DNA of 64,000 bases from Anoplolepis gracilipes. Lineage: Eukaryota; Arthropoda; Insecta; Hymenoptera; Formicidae. Each line of letters opens with the position of its first letter. The first letter of the stretch is position 1. Location: NCBI RefSeq assembly GCF_047496725.1, contig NC_132970.1, forward strand, positions 18,404,501 through 18,468,500, in the 5' to 3' direction. Below the pieces are notes generated by a model. It made no database searches and was not told the origin of the DNA. It saw only the letters and a list, made by a program, of their open reading frames with translations. Of the stretch, positions 28,254 through 41,335 are shown one piece after another. The position numbers and the translations under genes are program-made.

Positions 28254-28563
28254 TTATTTCACGAAGCGATAAAATTTACGAAGTCGAGTGACTATCCAGC
28301 AGACAACTAGGTTAGGATCCTCCGCCACGTGGATGTATTTATGACCGCGATAGCGCAACATCGGTTGAAAACGAGCGGACCATGAATCCACCACCGCGAA
28401 ATAATCATTTTCATCTGTCGTTTTTATTGTAAACTGCCACTGCGCCAACTGTCGCGGATCGACATGCAGTGAGATAGTTTCCCAAACCACGATTGCCAAT
28501 TTTTTGATTGTCACGCGCTCACAAAGAGAAGTACTAGCTGTCGCTGATGACAGATACCGTTAA
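28254..28563 (-). other. Open minus-strand frame of about 103 codons, unidentified
   Basis: The frame runs stop to stop with no ATG near its start (the first in-frame ATG is well inside). Its translation has a protein-like mixture, including WETISLHVDPRQLAQW and DENDYFAVVDSW, and is not low complexity. An acceptor-like CTGTCATCAG lies just after the upstream stop. No good donor was found, so it would have to be a terminal exon. I do not recognise a family. Several frames of this length are expected by chance here. Confidence 0.15.
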
Positions 28564-29924
28564 ATCGAAAGGGCGGAAATATTCCCTACGGAGAAGTCGA
28601 AATGTGTCGGGTTTGGAGCAGAGCGTTTTGCGTCGATCAATCTCGGAAATTTGTTCACCGACGTTTCAGAATAGCAATCGCGTTAAAGTTTATTCGACTT
28701 TGGAAATGACATGTCGATTGTAACGCAAAAATCAGTTAAATCACTCCCGGTCGCGTAGTTTTGAGTAAATGGAGTTTAAAATGCAGAATTGTGTGCACTT
28801 TATCGATCCAATTACGCGTGTAACTCATTTTAATAAATTTTACTGATTATCATATTTTTGCATAACACTGTTCTCTCCTTCCTCTCTTTTTCTCTCAATT
28901 ATATTTCAAATTTGAATATCTTTTCAAGAGACATAATAAACTGATCTTTTTCATCACTCTATTAAACTGATTGTGAACAAAAGACACGAACGCATCTTAA
29001 ATTTATTTTTGTAAATATTCAATAAGACTAATGTAATTTCAAAAGACATTGTTGACAACGTGTCAAACGCTTTTCCTACACTTGCCTTTTTATATGAGAC
29101 AGATAAATTGACGATAAATTTCCCGTATACATATGTATAAAAAATTGAATAACCGTTAGAGAGTTTTACAACTAACTTTCTTGACTTATGTGTCTATCTG
29201 ATTGATCAGGCGTAGGCTATATATTTTTTTTCATATGCAGAAACGATCGAAAGTTCAACGTTCTATAGTTGGAAAGTTCACTACTTGGTTATCATAGTAC
29301 GTATGTGTACGCAATATATTATATTCGTATGCCGGTTAGGTTATTAGCATTTTGTCGTAAACGTGTCCAACATTTAACATGAAATATTTAATAGAAAAGA
29401 TATTTTGAAAGAGAAAACACAGTATAAAATTATCGTAGAGGTCAATGCTACTTCTCAATTTTCTTTTTCTCGACATGTTGTTTTGTGTAAAAGTTTTAAC
29501 CCTTAACCTTTCCGTGACGGTAAAACTAGTTGATAAGTGCTATCACTCTATAGCAGCACTTACTTGCTCTACTCGAAGAGTATTTTTCTTTTTTTTTTTT
29601 TTCACGTATAGAGTTAAAGAGCACAACTTTGTTCTATCGTGTGAATTAATACATCTGCGCAAATTATCAATAAGATAAATTAATGACTAAAAAGTTTACG
29701 ACGTTAAAAATTTTTATCAACTTGTCAAGTCTTTGTCCAGTCTGACGTTTAACATTCGCATGTTCCTCAATTTTTCCGTTTTGTAATTTTCAATTTAATT
29801 TTTTAAGACGCGCTCTTGTCGCGCTTCGTTCGCGAGTATAAAAAAAAAATGCCAATGTTACAATATAAAATAATTACCGCAAAAGATTGTAATTCTAATT
29901 AAAATATCGCGTGTCTTGGAACAG
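28564..29924. other. AT-rich stretch, no gene seen
   Basis: No frame of interest. A T run occurs at 29590-29602. Confidence 0.55.
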
Positions 29925-29966
29925 GGCCGTTGATCGACTTCATCGTTCCGGACATCACGATACTCG
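29925..29966 (+). other. Candidate 42-base exon, unidentified
   Basis: A 42-base segment is bounded by an acceptor GTCTTGGAACAG and a good donor ACTCG|GTAAGAAT. A CTAAT branch-point-like word lies about 30 bases upstream of the acceptor. If the first two bases complete a codon, it reads PLIDFIVPDITIL followed by a split G codon. The pyrimidine tract is weak. The reading is plausible as a symmetric small exon but has no partner exon in view. Confidence 0.18.
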
Positions 29967-30170
29967 GTAAGAATCTCAAGGGAGACGTGTCTTCGTCGCG
30001 ACCCGTTCGTGACTGCTAGTTCCACGGCCTAATGAAACCGGCATCGCGCGCGTGAGAGTACAGAACATTGTGCGGTACAACAAAAAGCGCGCGGCCAGAA
30101 ATCGATTAGCCCTGACAACAATTCTCGACTAACGGCGCGCACATTTCTCCAGAGAAACTGCCCGGGAGAG

Positions 30171-30172
<2 letters not shown>

Positions 30173-30205
<33 letters not shown>
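30173..30205. repeat. (AG)16 microsatellite
   Basis: A perfect AG run, part of a longer purine-rich zone to about 30365. Confidence 0.95.
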
Positions 30206-30208
<3 letters not shown>

Positions 30209-31521
30209 AGAGCAGCGAGAAGAATCGACGAAGCCGACGCTGAAATTATTGTTGTGATTACACGTTCATGCGGGACCCGAGGTTCCGACCACAGGTATAA
30301 GAAGGAAGAAAGGGAAGGAAAAGAAGAGGAAGGAACGAAAGGACAGGAAAGAGAAGAAAAGAAGTCTTGTCCGAGGATACAATATCCTCGCGAAACGTGC
30401 TCGGATTTTATTGAGAAAAGACGAGAGACGAGAGAGTCGCGCGGTGGCGGTGCCGCGCGACCTCCCGTGTGCTACTACGGTCCCGCAGGCCTTAATCTCG
30501 TCGATTATTTCGTTTGGGGATGCCGCCGACAGATGGTGGGTTCGAGAGAACGAGAGAGAATCAATTTCAGGGAATCAGCCCCCCGGGCTGCGTTCTGCCG
30601 CTCGCAGAAGAAGAAGGGAAATACCGAGAGAAACGCTGAGGAGCAATAAACCTGGTGCGTCCACATCGGCCATTTTGCCACCCTTTTTCTCTCTTTCTAT
30701 AGCGAGAGAAAATTAAAAACGTAAATTGTCGATCGCAATATGCGACCGAAATCAATTTCGATTGGTGTTACTGCACTTGACATCGGATAAGATAAAGATT
30801 TGCGTAACTTGAAGGGAGAATCGAGAAATTGATGAGGAAATCGCGCGCGACACGACTCCAGTATTATGACAATATCATTTCATGTATTTGATGTATTTAA
30901 TTTTGATATTGAGGAACTAAAGAAAGAGAAAAAAAGATGACTAATGTATACTTTACGTGAAATTATATTTCATAATATACTAAATCTTTTATAATAAAAT
31001 ATTCTCGGAAGCATACTTGATCAACGAAAGATATTCATTTTATCAAAGCGTTTCGTCAAACGAACATTTTCCGAGGATCCGAGATGAACTTATATAGTAT
31101 TTCTCTCGTGTACGACTATTGAATATTTATCTTTGATTTAAAAAGCTCTACGTAGATGTATATACGATATACCGCTGAAATCAAACGTAGACACTATCGA
31201 AATTCGTTAAATATTTGCAGATTCGGATACACAGCATTGTCTCAATTTCGCGACCCACTGTGGATTACTCGGCGAGTATCGATTATTACATTAGTGTTCA
31301 CCGGGCCGTACGAACACCTGGGCCGTTTAAAATCAATTTTTCAAGTTGTCAGCATGCTTTTATCGAGGATATATTTACGAAGTTCGGGAGGTTAAAGCGT
31401 TCACCCGTAAGCGCGCGCGTAACGAACGGTCGTTAATAAAGTTTTTGGCATTTCTCTCACTTTTTCACCGCTCGATAATCGCCATGTTTCTCGCGGGTTG
31501 TTTCGCGATCCGCGCCGGAAC

Positions 31522-31545
31522 GTGCGCGCGCGCGCGCGCGCGCAC
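31522..31545. repeat. 24-base CG palindrome, potential Z-DNA
   Basis: A perfect inverted repeat of GT, ten GC steps and AC, strictly alternating purine and pyrimidine. This is the classical sequence type for left-handed Z-DNA. The structure itself is inferred. Confidence 0.9.
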
Positions 31546-32454
31546 GAAGAAAATCCGCGGTAAATGAGCGATTCACCGCGGCGACACGGCCGGTTTTCGG
31601 TTTCATCCCCAAAGTAATATCTCTCATCCTGAAAATTACATACTCGTTATCCAGGAATTTCAAGGTACGTACGTACGTAAATACTACCCGCCCGAGATAG
31701 GGAGGGATGCATCGCGTTTGAATGAACACATGTGTACACACGTGCAGCAGCGCGCTTACGCGCGACTCCCTCATTCAGGCGCGGCTCAACGGAGTTAAAA
31801 CCGTTTTACCAGAAGTGGTAGCACGTGATTACGATGGTTATTCTTGGCTTCGAAGCTTTGATATACTCGCGCTCATTCTTTCTTTTCCTCTCCTTCTCCC
31901 GTTTTCTCTCTGAATCCGTACACGTAACTAGGGCGCGTCTCCCCGTGTTCATCCAATGCGGGCGAAAATAACGGGCGTAGTAGAGTATTGGGAATGTGTC
32001 GCTTCTCGTTAAATTATAAGTTTCATCACGTGTCGCTTACCGTCCACATCATCACGTAAAGCGCATTTTCGGCCGTCATTCAACGATATTTAAACAGGCT
32101 CCTTTCAAAAACATTGAGAAACCCGGTAATGGAACATTATACGATGTAGATGTATGGTGTAAGTTTATAATTGATAAACTGCTCAACCGAAAAAGTAATA
32201 ATAATTTTATTTTTCAGGAAACAAATTGAAAATCTTTACGTAAAAATAAATAAAATTACATTTTCCGACAAAGCTTTTCGTTTGAAAAAAATAATATCTT
32301 TTATTCTCTGTGAATAATTTTGAATTGTTGCAGCAGAGAAGTATGTGCGAATAAAAAGATCCTACTTGAAAGAAAATAATAGAAAATAATAGTTGAAATT
32401 ATATTAAACAAAAATGATTTTATTATATCGAAATTATCGCATTATTTTTTTTCA

Positions 32455-32455
<1 letters not shown>

Positions 32456-32489
<34 letters not shown>
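32456..32489. repeat. Poly(A) tract, 34 bases
   Basis: Uninterrupted run of A. Confidence 0.97.
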
Positions 32490-32490
<1 letters not shown>

Positions 32491-33592
32491 ATTTTATCGA
32501 TATACATTAGAATAAATAATAAAAACGCACATAAGAAATAAAAAAAAATTTATCTTTGTTATATAATAGATGAAACAATATAGATATCAGTCACATTTAC
32601 GACAAAACTAGGTTAATGCAATAGTTGTAGCATAGAGTGCTTTCTGCGGCTATTTCTATAGACATTGGTTAAACAGTATAGTGATTACCCAACATATGAT
32701 ACTACAATGAACAAGTTTGTGCAAATTGTTAACTTGGATTATATAGGGGTTTTATTCACAAAATAATAATCGTCTCGATGCGTTTTCAAGACTGGAAACA
32801 TCTGAAATCATCATTAAAAAATTCTAACGATTACTTATATATACATAATTTACTGCGATTGTACATTAAATTAGATACAAAATGTAAAGTTTAAATATAT
32901 TTTACTTTTATAAACATTTTCTTCTACTATCTATACTGATAAAACTACAAGGCCTACAAGCAATGAAATTTAATTATTACAAGAAAACTGATTTCGTTTA
33001 CTTCAATATCATTTTTCCGACCAAAATGGTAAAATCGGCTTGTTAGCGGTATCTCGTTGCACGTAATAAAAATAAGATGCTGGGAGGATCGACAATACTC
33101 GCAAAATCCTCGAGAGGAGTATAAACGATAAGTGGCGAAGGTAGAATCGCCGAGAGGTTTTCAATATAATCATAAAAGTTTACTTTCGCTTTGACGTTGA
33201 TGCGAGTGCTCATGACGTAGTAAAAGTCATTATAACTTGCCGGCAAACGTCGTTGAGCGTTTATCTACAGTCGGGGAATGGACGTTTAATACCAGTTGTT
33301 TTTGGCGTAACGATACGGACGTTTCTCAAGCCTTCGGTACTTTTCTGCGTGAGCCGGGATAAAATATGTGCGTTACGCGCATTGCCACATGTAAGAGAAC
33401 CTCACGCAGTGCATCCAGAGGTTCGAGTTTCAATTCTTTCGCCACCGAATTTTTGCCTACATTATAAAAAAAGAGGTTGATTTTTTGCTGTAGCGCGCAC
33501 CGCTATATGAATTTTTAAACGAAATGTTTTCAAAAGAAGAAAACGAAATATTTTAAAATCCAGATTCTTCACAATTTGTTTGTTAACAATAC

Positions 33593-33617
33593 AAAAAAAA
33601 AAAAAAAAAAAAAAAAA
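33593..33617. repeat. Poly(A) tract, 25 bases
   Basis: Uninterrupted run of A. Confidence 0.95.
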
Positions 33618-34455
33618 TGCTTTCCAAATATCTTTCGCGAATTTTTAAATTTCAAAATTTAAATTAAAAAATTGTTTTTTTGACTGTAATTTGATTGCAA
33701 CTTCACACATTGTGTATCTGCGTGTAAAGATTATATTATATGCGACGTGTATAAGAGATACTAATTATTTAATAATTGCGAAAATATAAAAAAATTTAGC
33801 GTTAGTAATAATTGATGTGAAATCGCAGTGAAAAATATTATAATTATATATTTAATTTGTAAACAGGTCATTGTCTCGCTATCTGCACAAAGGATTTTTC
33901 AATTTGGAAATATTGAAAATAAAATGTAAATGAAAAGAATAAAAAATGACAAAATAATAAATAATTAATAAAAATAAATTAAAATGTGATTTGAATTCTT
34001 CTTCTATTAGTTGTCATTTAAAATTATAACTTTAGTCGTAAAAGTATATTCATATCCTCAAAAATAATAGATATTTACTCCTTTAAATGTTTCGTCGTAT
34101 ATTCATGTTAGATTCGAGAGAGTTAAAACATTATTACGTTTGCGAGAAACGTTTACCTAATCCGTTATCATTTTCTGCATGTAAAAATATAAGCAAAGTT
34201 CGTATTTATACGACGTAAAAAGTTATAAAGAAAAAGAAAAGTAAAAAACGTAAGACGCCCTTCCCGACTTTTAAACTTTGAAATTACGTCCACTTCCGGG
34301 GCGCACCGGCGACTTAACTTGAATAAAATAAAAATGTTGCGAAGTGTACGGATATTCAGAGATGTGTTTTGGAACTTATTTAGCGAGATCTCCACGATCA
34401 ACTTTCGCACATTGCAAATATGAGAAAGAGAAAGACAGAAAAGAAAAGCAAAAGA

Positions 34456-34498
34456 AAAGAGAGAGAGAGGGAGAGAGAGAGAGAAAGAGAGAGAGAAC
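34456..34498. repeat. GA-rich purine tract
   Basis: Imperfect (GA)n with GGGA and GAAA interruptions, in an all-purine stretch that begins near 34421. Confidence 0.85.
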
Positions 34499-37400
34499 GA
34501 AAGAGAGCAAGTCACGTTCGATAAATTTGTACGCGTTGGCAATTCCGTCGTGCACACCGTGGGGAGAGCAGTCCTTTATATTTATTTAAACAGAAAGTTA
34601 ATAAACCTTCCTCCGCTTTCAGCCAGTTGGAACGTGAAGCTACCTCTCTTCGCCCCGCGCGATATTTAACACCGAAGTTTCCAACCGTGGAGTACGCAAT
34701 TCCACTTTCGGTTATATTTGCGCCGCGAGTTTTCCGCAATCATAACGAAGTTCTCCCTCTCTCTCTCTTTCTGTGAGAGAAAAGTTATTTAATTCGATAT
34801 CGGTGAGAGTAGTTCTCTATCGACGGAGATCTTCAATTCCTTAATTAACGAAACGCGTAAACCTCTTTGAAACTGGCCGGACCATATCAGCAAAATCAAA
34901 TTGGACTTATTGGAATATTTAACGCTCATTTTGTGCTAATTTGTGCCAGTAAAGATAATTTTGTACTCTATGCCTCTTTGAAACCCGTCGTCACGCTGCT
35001 AGTTTGCTGTTAAGCTTGGCGCAGGACCAAATTAAAACAAAACGGGAAGAGAAAAACAAAATCAGAAATTCAAATAGTTAAATTTTTATTAATTTGTAAT
35101 GCTAAACATAACTTTGTATTTCAAGCAAAAAAGAAGAAATAAAAAAAAATTGCGTAGCACTGACTTACAAGAGAACCTCGTAAATCCGAAAATTCAGATT
35201 TTAATGAAACTTTATGCACAAAAGATAAATTTATAAATTTTCAGTGACACCACACCTCATATTGTAAAGTGGCTTCTTCTATTTTTGATATATCTGAAAA
35301 ATTATTTGAAAAATTAAATTTTATATAAAAAAGTTGCCTAGCAAAAATTCCTCTTAATATTTAATTATATTAATAGAATGTTTTTTTAATAATTATTTTC
35401 AAAGATTTTTAAGCTAACGAGAAGTTAGCAGTGCCACGGTTTTTTTTTGAAAAAATTATCTTTATCGGTACAAATTAGTACGAAATGAGTCCTAAATATT
35501 GCAATAGATCCAATGAGATCGTGCCAGTTTCAAAGAAGTAACGCGCAAGTATGGATACATATATTTCAGTCTTCAATATTCTTAATTGGTTGAAAAAGAT
35601 AACCTTACGTGTATCTACATCTTACAACATATGCAAAATTGTTGATTATTAATGAATGGCGATATATTTACGCAAATAGATAAATATAATCACTTTAGAT
35701 AAATTTCTTCAATTCCATGTAAAAAAAGTATAAAAAATATTAAAAATTTTGCAATTTTTATCAAAGCAAGAGCTTGCGACGGAATTAAATTTGATAACTT
35801 CAACATGATAGTCAATGTGTTAAGGCAATCACGTCACGAAATCTTGTTTCGTTCTCGCGCATATTCTGCCATATCCGCAAGTGGATTACATAATTTTCCT
35901 TTAGAAGTGGAAAGAGCAGACATGTAAAAAGATTTTCGCGCGACTTTTTTTATTGAGATTGTAAACACGTAACTTTTTAGCAATACGATACGATACGATA
36001 AAGTTTGATTGAAATGAAATTGGAAATCATAATAAAGAGCAAAACTTTACAAAATTCACCGATAATTAACATCATCGAACATCCATCGGGATTTGCGAAG
36101 TTGCTGATTTGCTGCATTTGCGAAAGTATCGCCTCGCAAATAACGGCGTAATTTTTTGCGATATACGCAATGGATACGATGCTCGAAAATAATTTGACGT
36201 TACGAAGGGACGTGAAGAGCAACCGGAAATAACGAATTTCGCGGAATGGAAATGGAATATTCTCGCGACGAAACCGCGGTAAAAGATTCGCGATTTAAGG
36301 GAAGAGATTGCCATATACCCAGTAATAAGCAATAAACGTCCTTTTATTTTCGCTTCTCTTCCTTCCATCTCTCACGCTAAGCTTGGTCACCGGAGCGTGA
36401 CGCGATAAATTATTCATGTCTGTTTTGTCAAAGTAGTACATGAATTCGACGTCTTTACGTGCGTCCCAAATGTTCATTGTTTATTGATAGACGCAAGTGT
36501 AACCTATGCTAGCGCCAAACTAAACAAATGACAGCAAATAGATAAGCAAATGAGAATGAAGATAAGCAAATTTCCCAGTCAAGTCGAAAATGTATCTTCT
36601 GCTGTTTATTTTCTATTCTATAGAATAATATTTAGGTCTTTCCCTTCCCTCGAATCTCAGTGTTGAATATTTTTGTATTAAAAACAAGAGAAAATGTAAA
36701 AGAGATTTTAAAAAATGCGTAAAAACATAAAAAAAAAAAAATCAAATTAAATAAAAACAAAAGATGTTAAGACATTGATACTTTCGAACAGTGGAAAAAA
36801 TTGGAGTTATTTAAAATATTTTGTTGACAGCTCATTCAGTAGCTTGTCTATCTTAACGTGCGCGCAAAAATACAAAGTGTCATTCATGGTCAATTTCAGC
36901 AACCTTTCTGAAATTCTCGTTAACGAATGTTACACCATGACAAGCCATCGATTTTTAATGGCTCGTTAAAAATAGAGACTGACAGAGACAACTCAACAAT
37001 TGCCGGTGCTAACGATCGACATAAAAAACAAAAAAAAAAAAACAAAAAAGTTTCACGTTTAAAGGATCGTCAAAGATTTAACGGATATTATTTGTTCCGA
37101 TGAGGAAGCCCCGGTGGAAATCGGCTGTTAATCGAGCCGCGCGCTTCGAATTCGCGGCGGAAAATATCGGATATCGCGCGCGGATGGATAGGAAAGTAAA
37201 CGAGGCAATATATGGGCAAAACTGGAAACACACGGTCGATCGCCAGTAGTTACAACAGCGTAGCGCTACGGCAGTGCAATGTGTTCAAATATGCGACGCG
37301 TATTGGAGCTCGGCCGATTAAAATCCTGTTCTAGGGGACACTGCACCGATTTAAATCCAATTATTAACAGCGAACGGGATCGAGCGTATTAACGCTAAGT

Positions 37401-38305
37401 GGCCTCGCCCGCATCATGAACATCGTGTGACGTCGGATGGAAATAATCACGATTGCCCTGTCACCGCCTTGTCATTCTCGATGTTAATATTCGATATGTA
37501 ACGCACGCGCGATGCGGTCGATTATCTTATCGGATGTTCGTGCGCGTGTCGTGTGTAACGAGTAACAATTTCAAGATGGCTCCATTTACTTTATCTTATG
37601 CCTTGTACGCTTCCATGTGACACGTATGTTTTTGACTTTATGATTTACATAATTACCGTAGCTATGATAAAAAATTACGATTAAACTTAATTTCTCAAAA
37701 ATATTATGATTATTTGAAAGGAACGCGGGGGATTCAATTTTTTTATATAATTCCTTGCATTAAAAGTTAAAATGAATTTAATAATGCTGAAAAATAATTA
37801 ATTATTTAACATCGAGCGTCTTTAATTACCGAGTTGCATGCATAATATATTCTAGTAATCTTTCGTTTATTCTTGTCTACAGGATTATGTGGAACAATTC
37901 TTTTTATATATATATGTATATACAATATATGTTTTGCTTTCTTCGAACGAACGTTATAAAAATATCACGTTGTAGGAAATGTGCAATTGATACAAGAATT
38001 TTTTGCGACAACATCGTGGCGGAAACGGTCGTTTCTTCAAGATTAGATTCCGCAAGGATGGATTTTCGTTGTCACATCTTATTTTCTCAGAGAATGTGTT
38101 CGTACGTGTATATGTGTATCAACCAAATACGCTAAAAACAACGGGGAATTTCGCTTGGTTTGCGTTACGCGAGCAGCGAGGGTATAAAAAACCGAATTTA
38201 AATTGCATTCCCAGCTACGAGTACTGGTAGTCGAGTACGTGGTCGCGTATCGCGCGAGTGCATATAGCTGCATCTCACGTTTGGTTCTCTCTCGCGGACA
38301 GGCAG

Positions 38306-38330
38306 AAGAGAGAGAGAGAGAGAGAGAGAG
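38306..38330. repeat. (AG)n microsatellite
   Basis: Perfect AG run. Confidence 0.95.
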
Positions 38331-39087
38331 ATCCTTCTCCCTCTCTTTCGAGTAAAATAATAAAAATCTCTAAACGAAGCGACTGAGCACTTCATATTCA
38401 TATTCAATTACCGAAAACATAGTTTGACGTGCGCGCGCATTTTTGTAATACCGAATAAGCAAACATTATCTTCGGACGCCGTTGGAGGTAAACCGTAAAT
38501 ATATCGCATTTCACCCGACACACGCACGATGCGTATACGCATTACATGCGAGAAGAGGACCGTTCAACTTACAACAAGCGAGTCTCTTGTATCCGCGGAC
38601 CACGGCACGCGGCTTACGTTACATAAGCGTTCCGCAATAATCCCTTGGCCTGTGTGCACGATTCATTACCTTCAGTATCGCCGCAATACTACACCGCAAG
38701 AGATAATTTCGAGTCGCGTTATTATGTCGCGTGATAGTCAAACTATGCCGTGTAAGTAATAACTTGCAGTCGATGATAGAAGAGAGATGATTTTTCTTGC
38801 TCCATTGTATGAATATTCCGTCCATGAATAAATGTGGAAAAAAAATTTGCGTCTTTTTTTTTATCATGAAAAGAAATTTTGTTTACAAATACAATAGTAT
38901 AAACGTTTCATGTACCGATAAAGCGATTTATATTGAAATGTTACTCAATGCAACAACAGTATTTCTACGCGAAATATTCTGCACGTGAATAATAAAAATT
39001 TTGAAATGTTTATTCAAACATACAAAAAAATATATAAAACAATTTTAGAAATTTAATAACAAATAAAATTAACTGCATTGTAAAATG
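38331..39087. other. Mixed stretch, no gene seen
   Basis: Short frames only, on both strands. Confidence 0.5.
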
Positions 39088-39159
39088 CTTTTGTGAAACA
39101 AATTCTATATAATTATATGCAATGTTTTATATAATTATATAAGGTTTATTTCACAAAAG
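39088..39159. repeat. Inverted repeat, 31-base arms with 10-base loop
   Basis: The arms 39088-39118 and 39129-39159 are complementary at 27 of 31 positions. On a plus-strand transcript two of the four mismatches become G:U pairs. The outer stem is CTTTTGTGAAA pairing with TTTCACAAAAG and the inner stem is an AT-rich TATATAATTATAT. The size would suit a small-RNA precursor or a degenerate palindromic element. Neither is shown by sequence alone. Confidence 0.85.
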
Positions 39160-39217
39160 TATCTCCTAATGTAATTATAATAACGAATTCGAAAAGATAG
39201 GTAAGTGTACTTTATGT

Positions 39218-39241
39218 AAAAAAAAAAAAAAAAAAAAAAAA
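39218..39241. repeat. Poly(A) tract, 24 bases
   Basis: Uninterrupted run of A. Confidence 0.95.
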
Positions 39242-39905
39242 CTCGAGAAAAAACCTGAGAGCGCATAATTCATATTAAAATATTTCAGAAATAGTAAGAA
39301 CTAGTTACTTCATAAACATATATTTAGAAAAGTATTATAAAATATTTCAAATAAGAAAACCTGCAGGAAAAATAACTCTAGGAAAATGTGAGAAACGCGA
39401 ATTATATATCTTGCAGGATATACCGGCAAAAGCGACGGATAAAAGTTTTAAATCGTGTAATTCTCAAATCCTCGTATAAATACTTTTTTTTATTCAATAG
39501 ATAAAAAAACCTCTCATACCAGTGTTAATCTCTCTGTACATCACATGTCGACAATACGATTAAGTATAAAGAATCGATTTTTCGATAAAAAAGGCAAGTC
39601 CCGCACCTGCTTTGATTTATTGCTCGATAAACACGCTCGCAACAAGCTAACGTTTGCGATGCGGGCGCTTTTTCGTGGATGGAAAAAGAAAAGTCAAAAA
39701 AGAAAAAAAAAAGAGAGAAAGAGAGAGAGGGAAACAAGAAATAAAAAAAAAAGGTCAAGCAATTCGCACCGCGGTTACGTTTGCCCTGTCACGGCGAAAA
39801 TCCCGCGATAGCGTCACAGATACAACGCGGATTTTCCACGTGTGTTTAGAGCAGCGGGTAAAGAGCGTGAAGAGCGAAAAAATAGACAGAAAGAGAAAGA
39901 GAGAG

Positions 39906-39916
<11 letters not shown>

Positions 39917-39939
<23 letters not shown>

Positions 39940-39940
39940 A
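39917..39940. repeat. (AG)n microsatellite in a purine-rich zone
   Basis: An AG run in a purine-rich region that starts near 39680. The frames through it read KKRERERE and are composition artefacts. Confidence 0.9.
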
Positions 39941-40548
39941 AGAGGTACCACGACCAGTCGGGAATGCAGGGAAAGGCAAGATTCACATCGGACCGCTCGC
40001 GCGCGCGGTCGAGCATTTGTTCCGAGATGATTCCCAGATGCTTGATCGCTCAAGCAGATATAATCCCACGAGCAGGCAAACGGGATGATTTTAAACAAAG
40101 GAAGCCACCCGGTGAAGCATGATCGAAGTTCGCCACGGTACGTGGCTGTGTTCTCCTCCATGCCGTTGCCGCCGTTGCCGCCGACGCCGCCACCGCCGTT
40201 CTATCGGCCTTTAGACGCGCCTTCAAACCGCCGGGCACGAACCGACCTTCGGTACAACACATTAAGGTGCGTCCAGACTTGCAATGTTACCGCGAATCGT
40301 ACATTGTTGTCGCCGTTATGTTACAAACGGCGGCACGCTGTGCCGCATGTCAAAACTTTACTTAGTTAGTCAACTTGGGGTCCCGGAGTGACAGGGAACA
40401 AAGTGAGCCGCGGTGAGTTACGGATTCAAAGTTTCGAGAAAAAAGATTCCAGGTTGTAAAAAGAGTAACAAGAAAAAAGAGAACACGATTCTTTATAAAC
40501 CTTACTTTTTTCAAGGTGAATTATCGTATTAAAAGAATTTTTTCCTAA

Positions 40549-40590
40549 CCTACCTACCTACCTACCTACCTATCTATCTATCTATCTACC
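40549..40590. repeat. Compound (CTAC)n (CTAT)n tetranucleotide repeat
   Basis: About five CTAC units pass directly into about five CTAT units, so the two arrays differ by one base per unit. Confidence 0.95.
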
Positions 40591-41311
40591 CCGGAAGTAA
40601 GAATTGTAAAAAGAAGCCGACCCTTATGCGCTTTACTCCTATTTTTAAAAGTAGTATAAACTCCGTTCAAATAGTATGTCAGTTTACGTTTCGGGACAAT
40701 GGTGAGTTTAACCATCGTTAAGAAGACCAACCTAGAAAAGGGGGTTTAGGGCGCGAGCCTTAGTTACGTTATGACCGTACAAACGCACTTGTCATCACTC
40801 GACGTCACGCGTTTACGATACGCAATGTAAGGTTTATGGTTCTGGACGTACCTTTACACAAGAACGCGCGTCCGTGAAGCGCTATAGTCTCTCTCTTCGG
40901 CGAGTTTATAATATAGTCTTCGCCGGCTGCCATAGCGTGCAATGTCGGTGGTGTCGTTGCCCGTTCTCGAGGAAAATCCCGAAGCGACCACAAAGGATCC
41001 GAATAACGCGGCCGAACATCACCGCGAAACGTCATCGGCTTTTCTTGCGATATGTCGCGACGTGTTGATTAACGCGAATACCGTTCTCTTCGAGAAATAA
41101 CGTTATGAATCATGATAAATCGAATGTCGCCTTGAATAATGAATACATATATTGCTTTAATTAAGAATAAAAATATTTAATAGATATTTGCTCGTCTTAG
41201 ATATGCACTTTGATGTATTAAATGTATTAGATAATTGTATAGCGGATATAATGATTTAGCAATAATATTAATAAGAGTGTAAAAAATGTCAGAAAATTCC
41301 CTTTTTATCGG

Positions 41312-41335
41312 ATAAATAAATAAATAAATAAATAA
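41312..41335. repeat. (AAAT)6 tetranucleotide repeat
   Basis: Six perfect units. Confidence 0.93.

Larger units (their letters stand above)
29967..31950. other. CpG-rich mixed stretch, no gene seen
   Basis: CG dinucleotides are frequent at 29960-30620 and 31250-31900. Frames here are purine-rich or overlap on both strands. The region holds the CG palindrome and a GTAC-type repeat at about 31664-31677. Confidence 0.45.
31951..38300. other. Mainly AT-rich stretch, no gene seen
   Basis: Long AT-rich tracts dominate, with CG-richer islets at 33040-33480, 34260-34740 and 37080-37560. The minus-strand frame at 33043-33246 has a protein-like mixture but lacks good splice sites and a family match. 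A TATAAAAA word at 38183-38190 sits in a CG-rich flank but has no convincing initiator. Confidence 0.5.

Noticed and set aside
29333..29346. Two TTAGG-like units (telomeric motif of many insects)
   Set aside because: Only two imperfect units, not an array.
33043..33246. Minus-strand frame with protein-like mixture (NFYDYIENLSAILPSPLIVY)
   Set aside because: No convincing acceptor or donor and no confident family. It is kept only as a chance-level frame.
35977..36222. Hydrophobic minus-strand frame
   Set aside because: It starts at a non-ATG codon, is AT-rich, and overlaps a second open frame. The hydrophobicity follows from T-rich codons.
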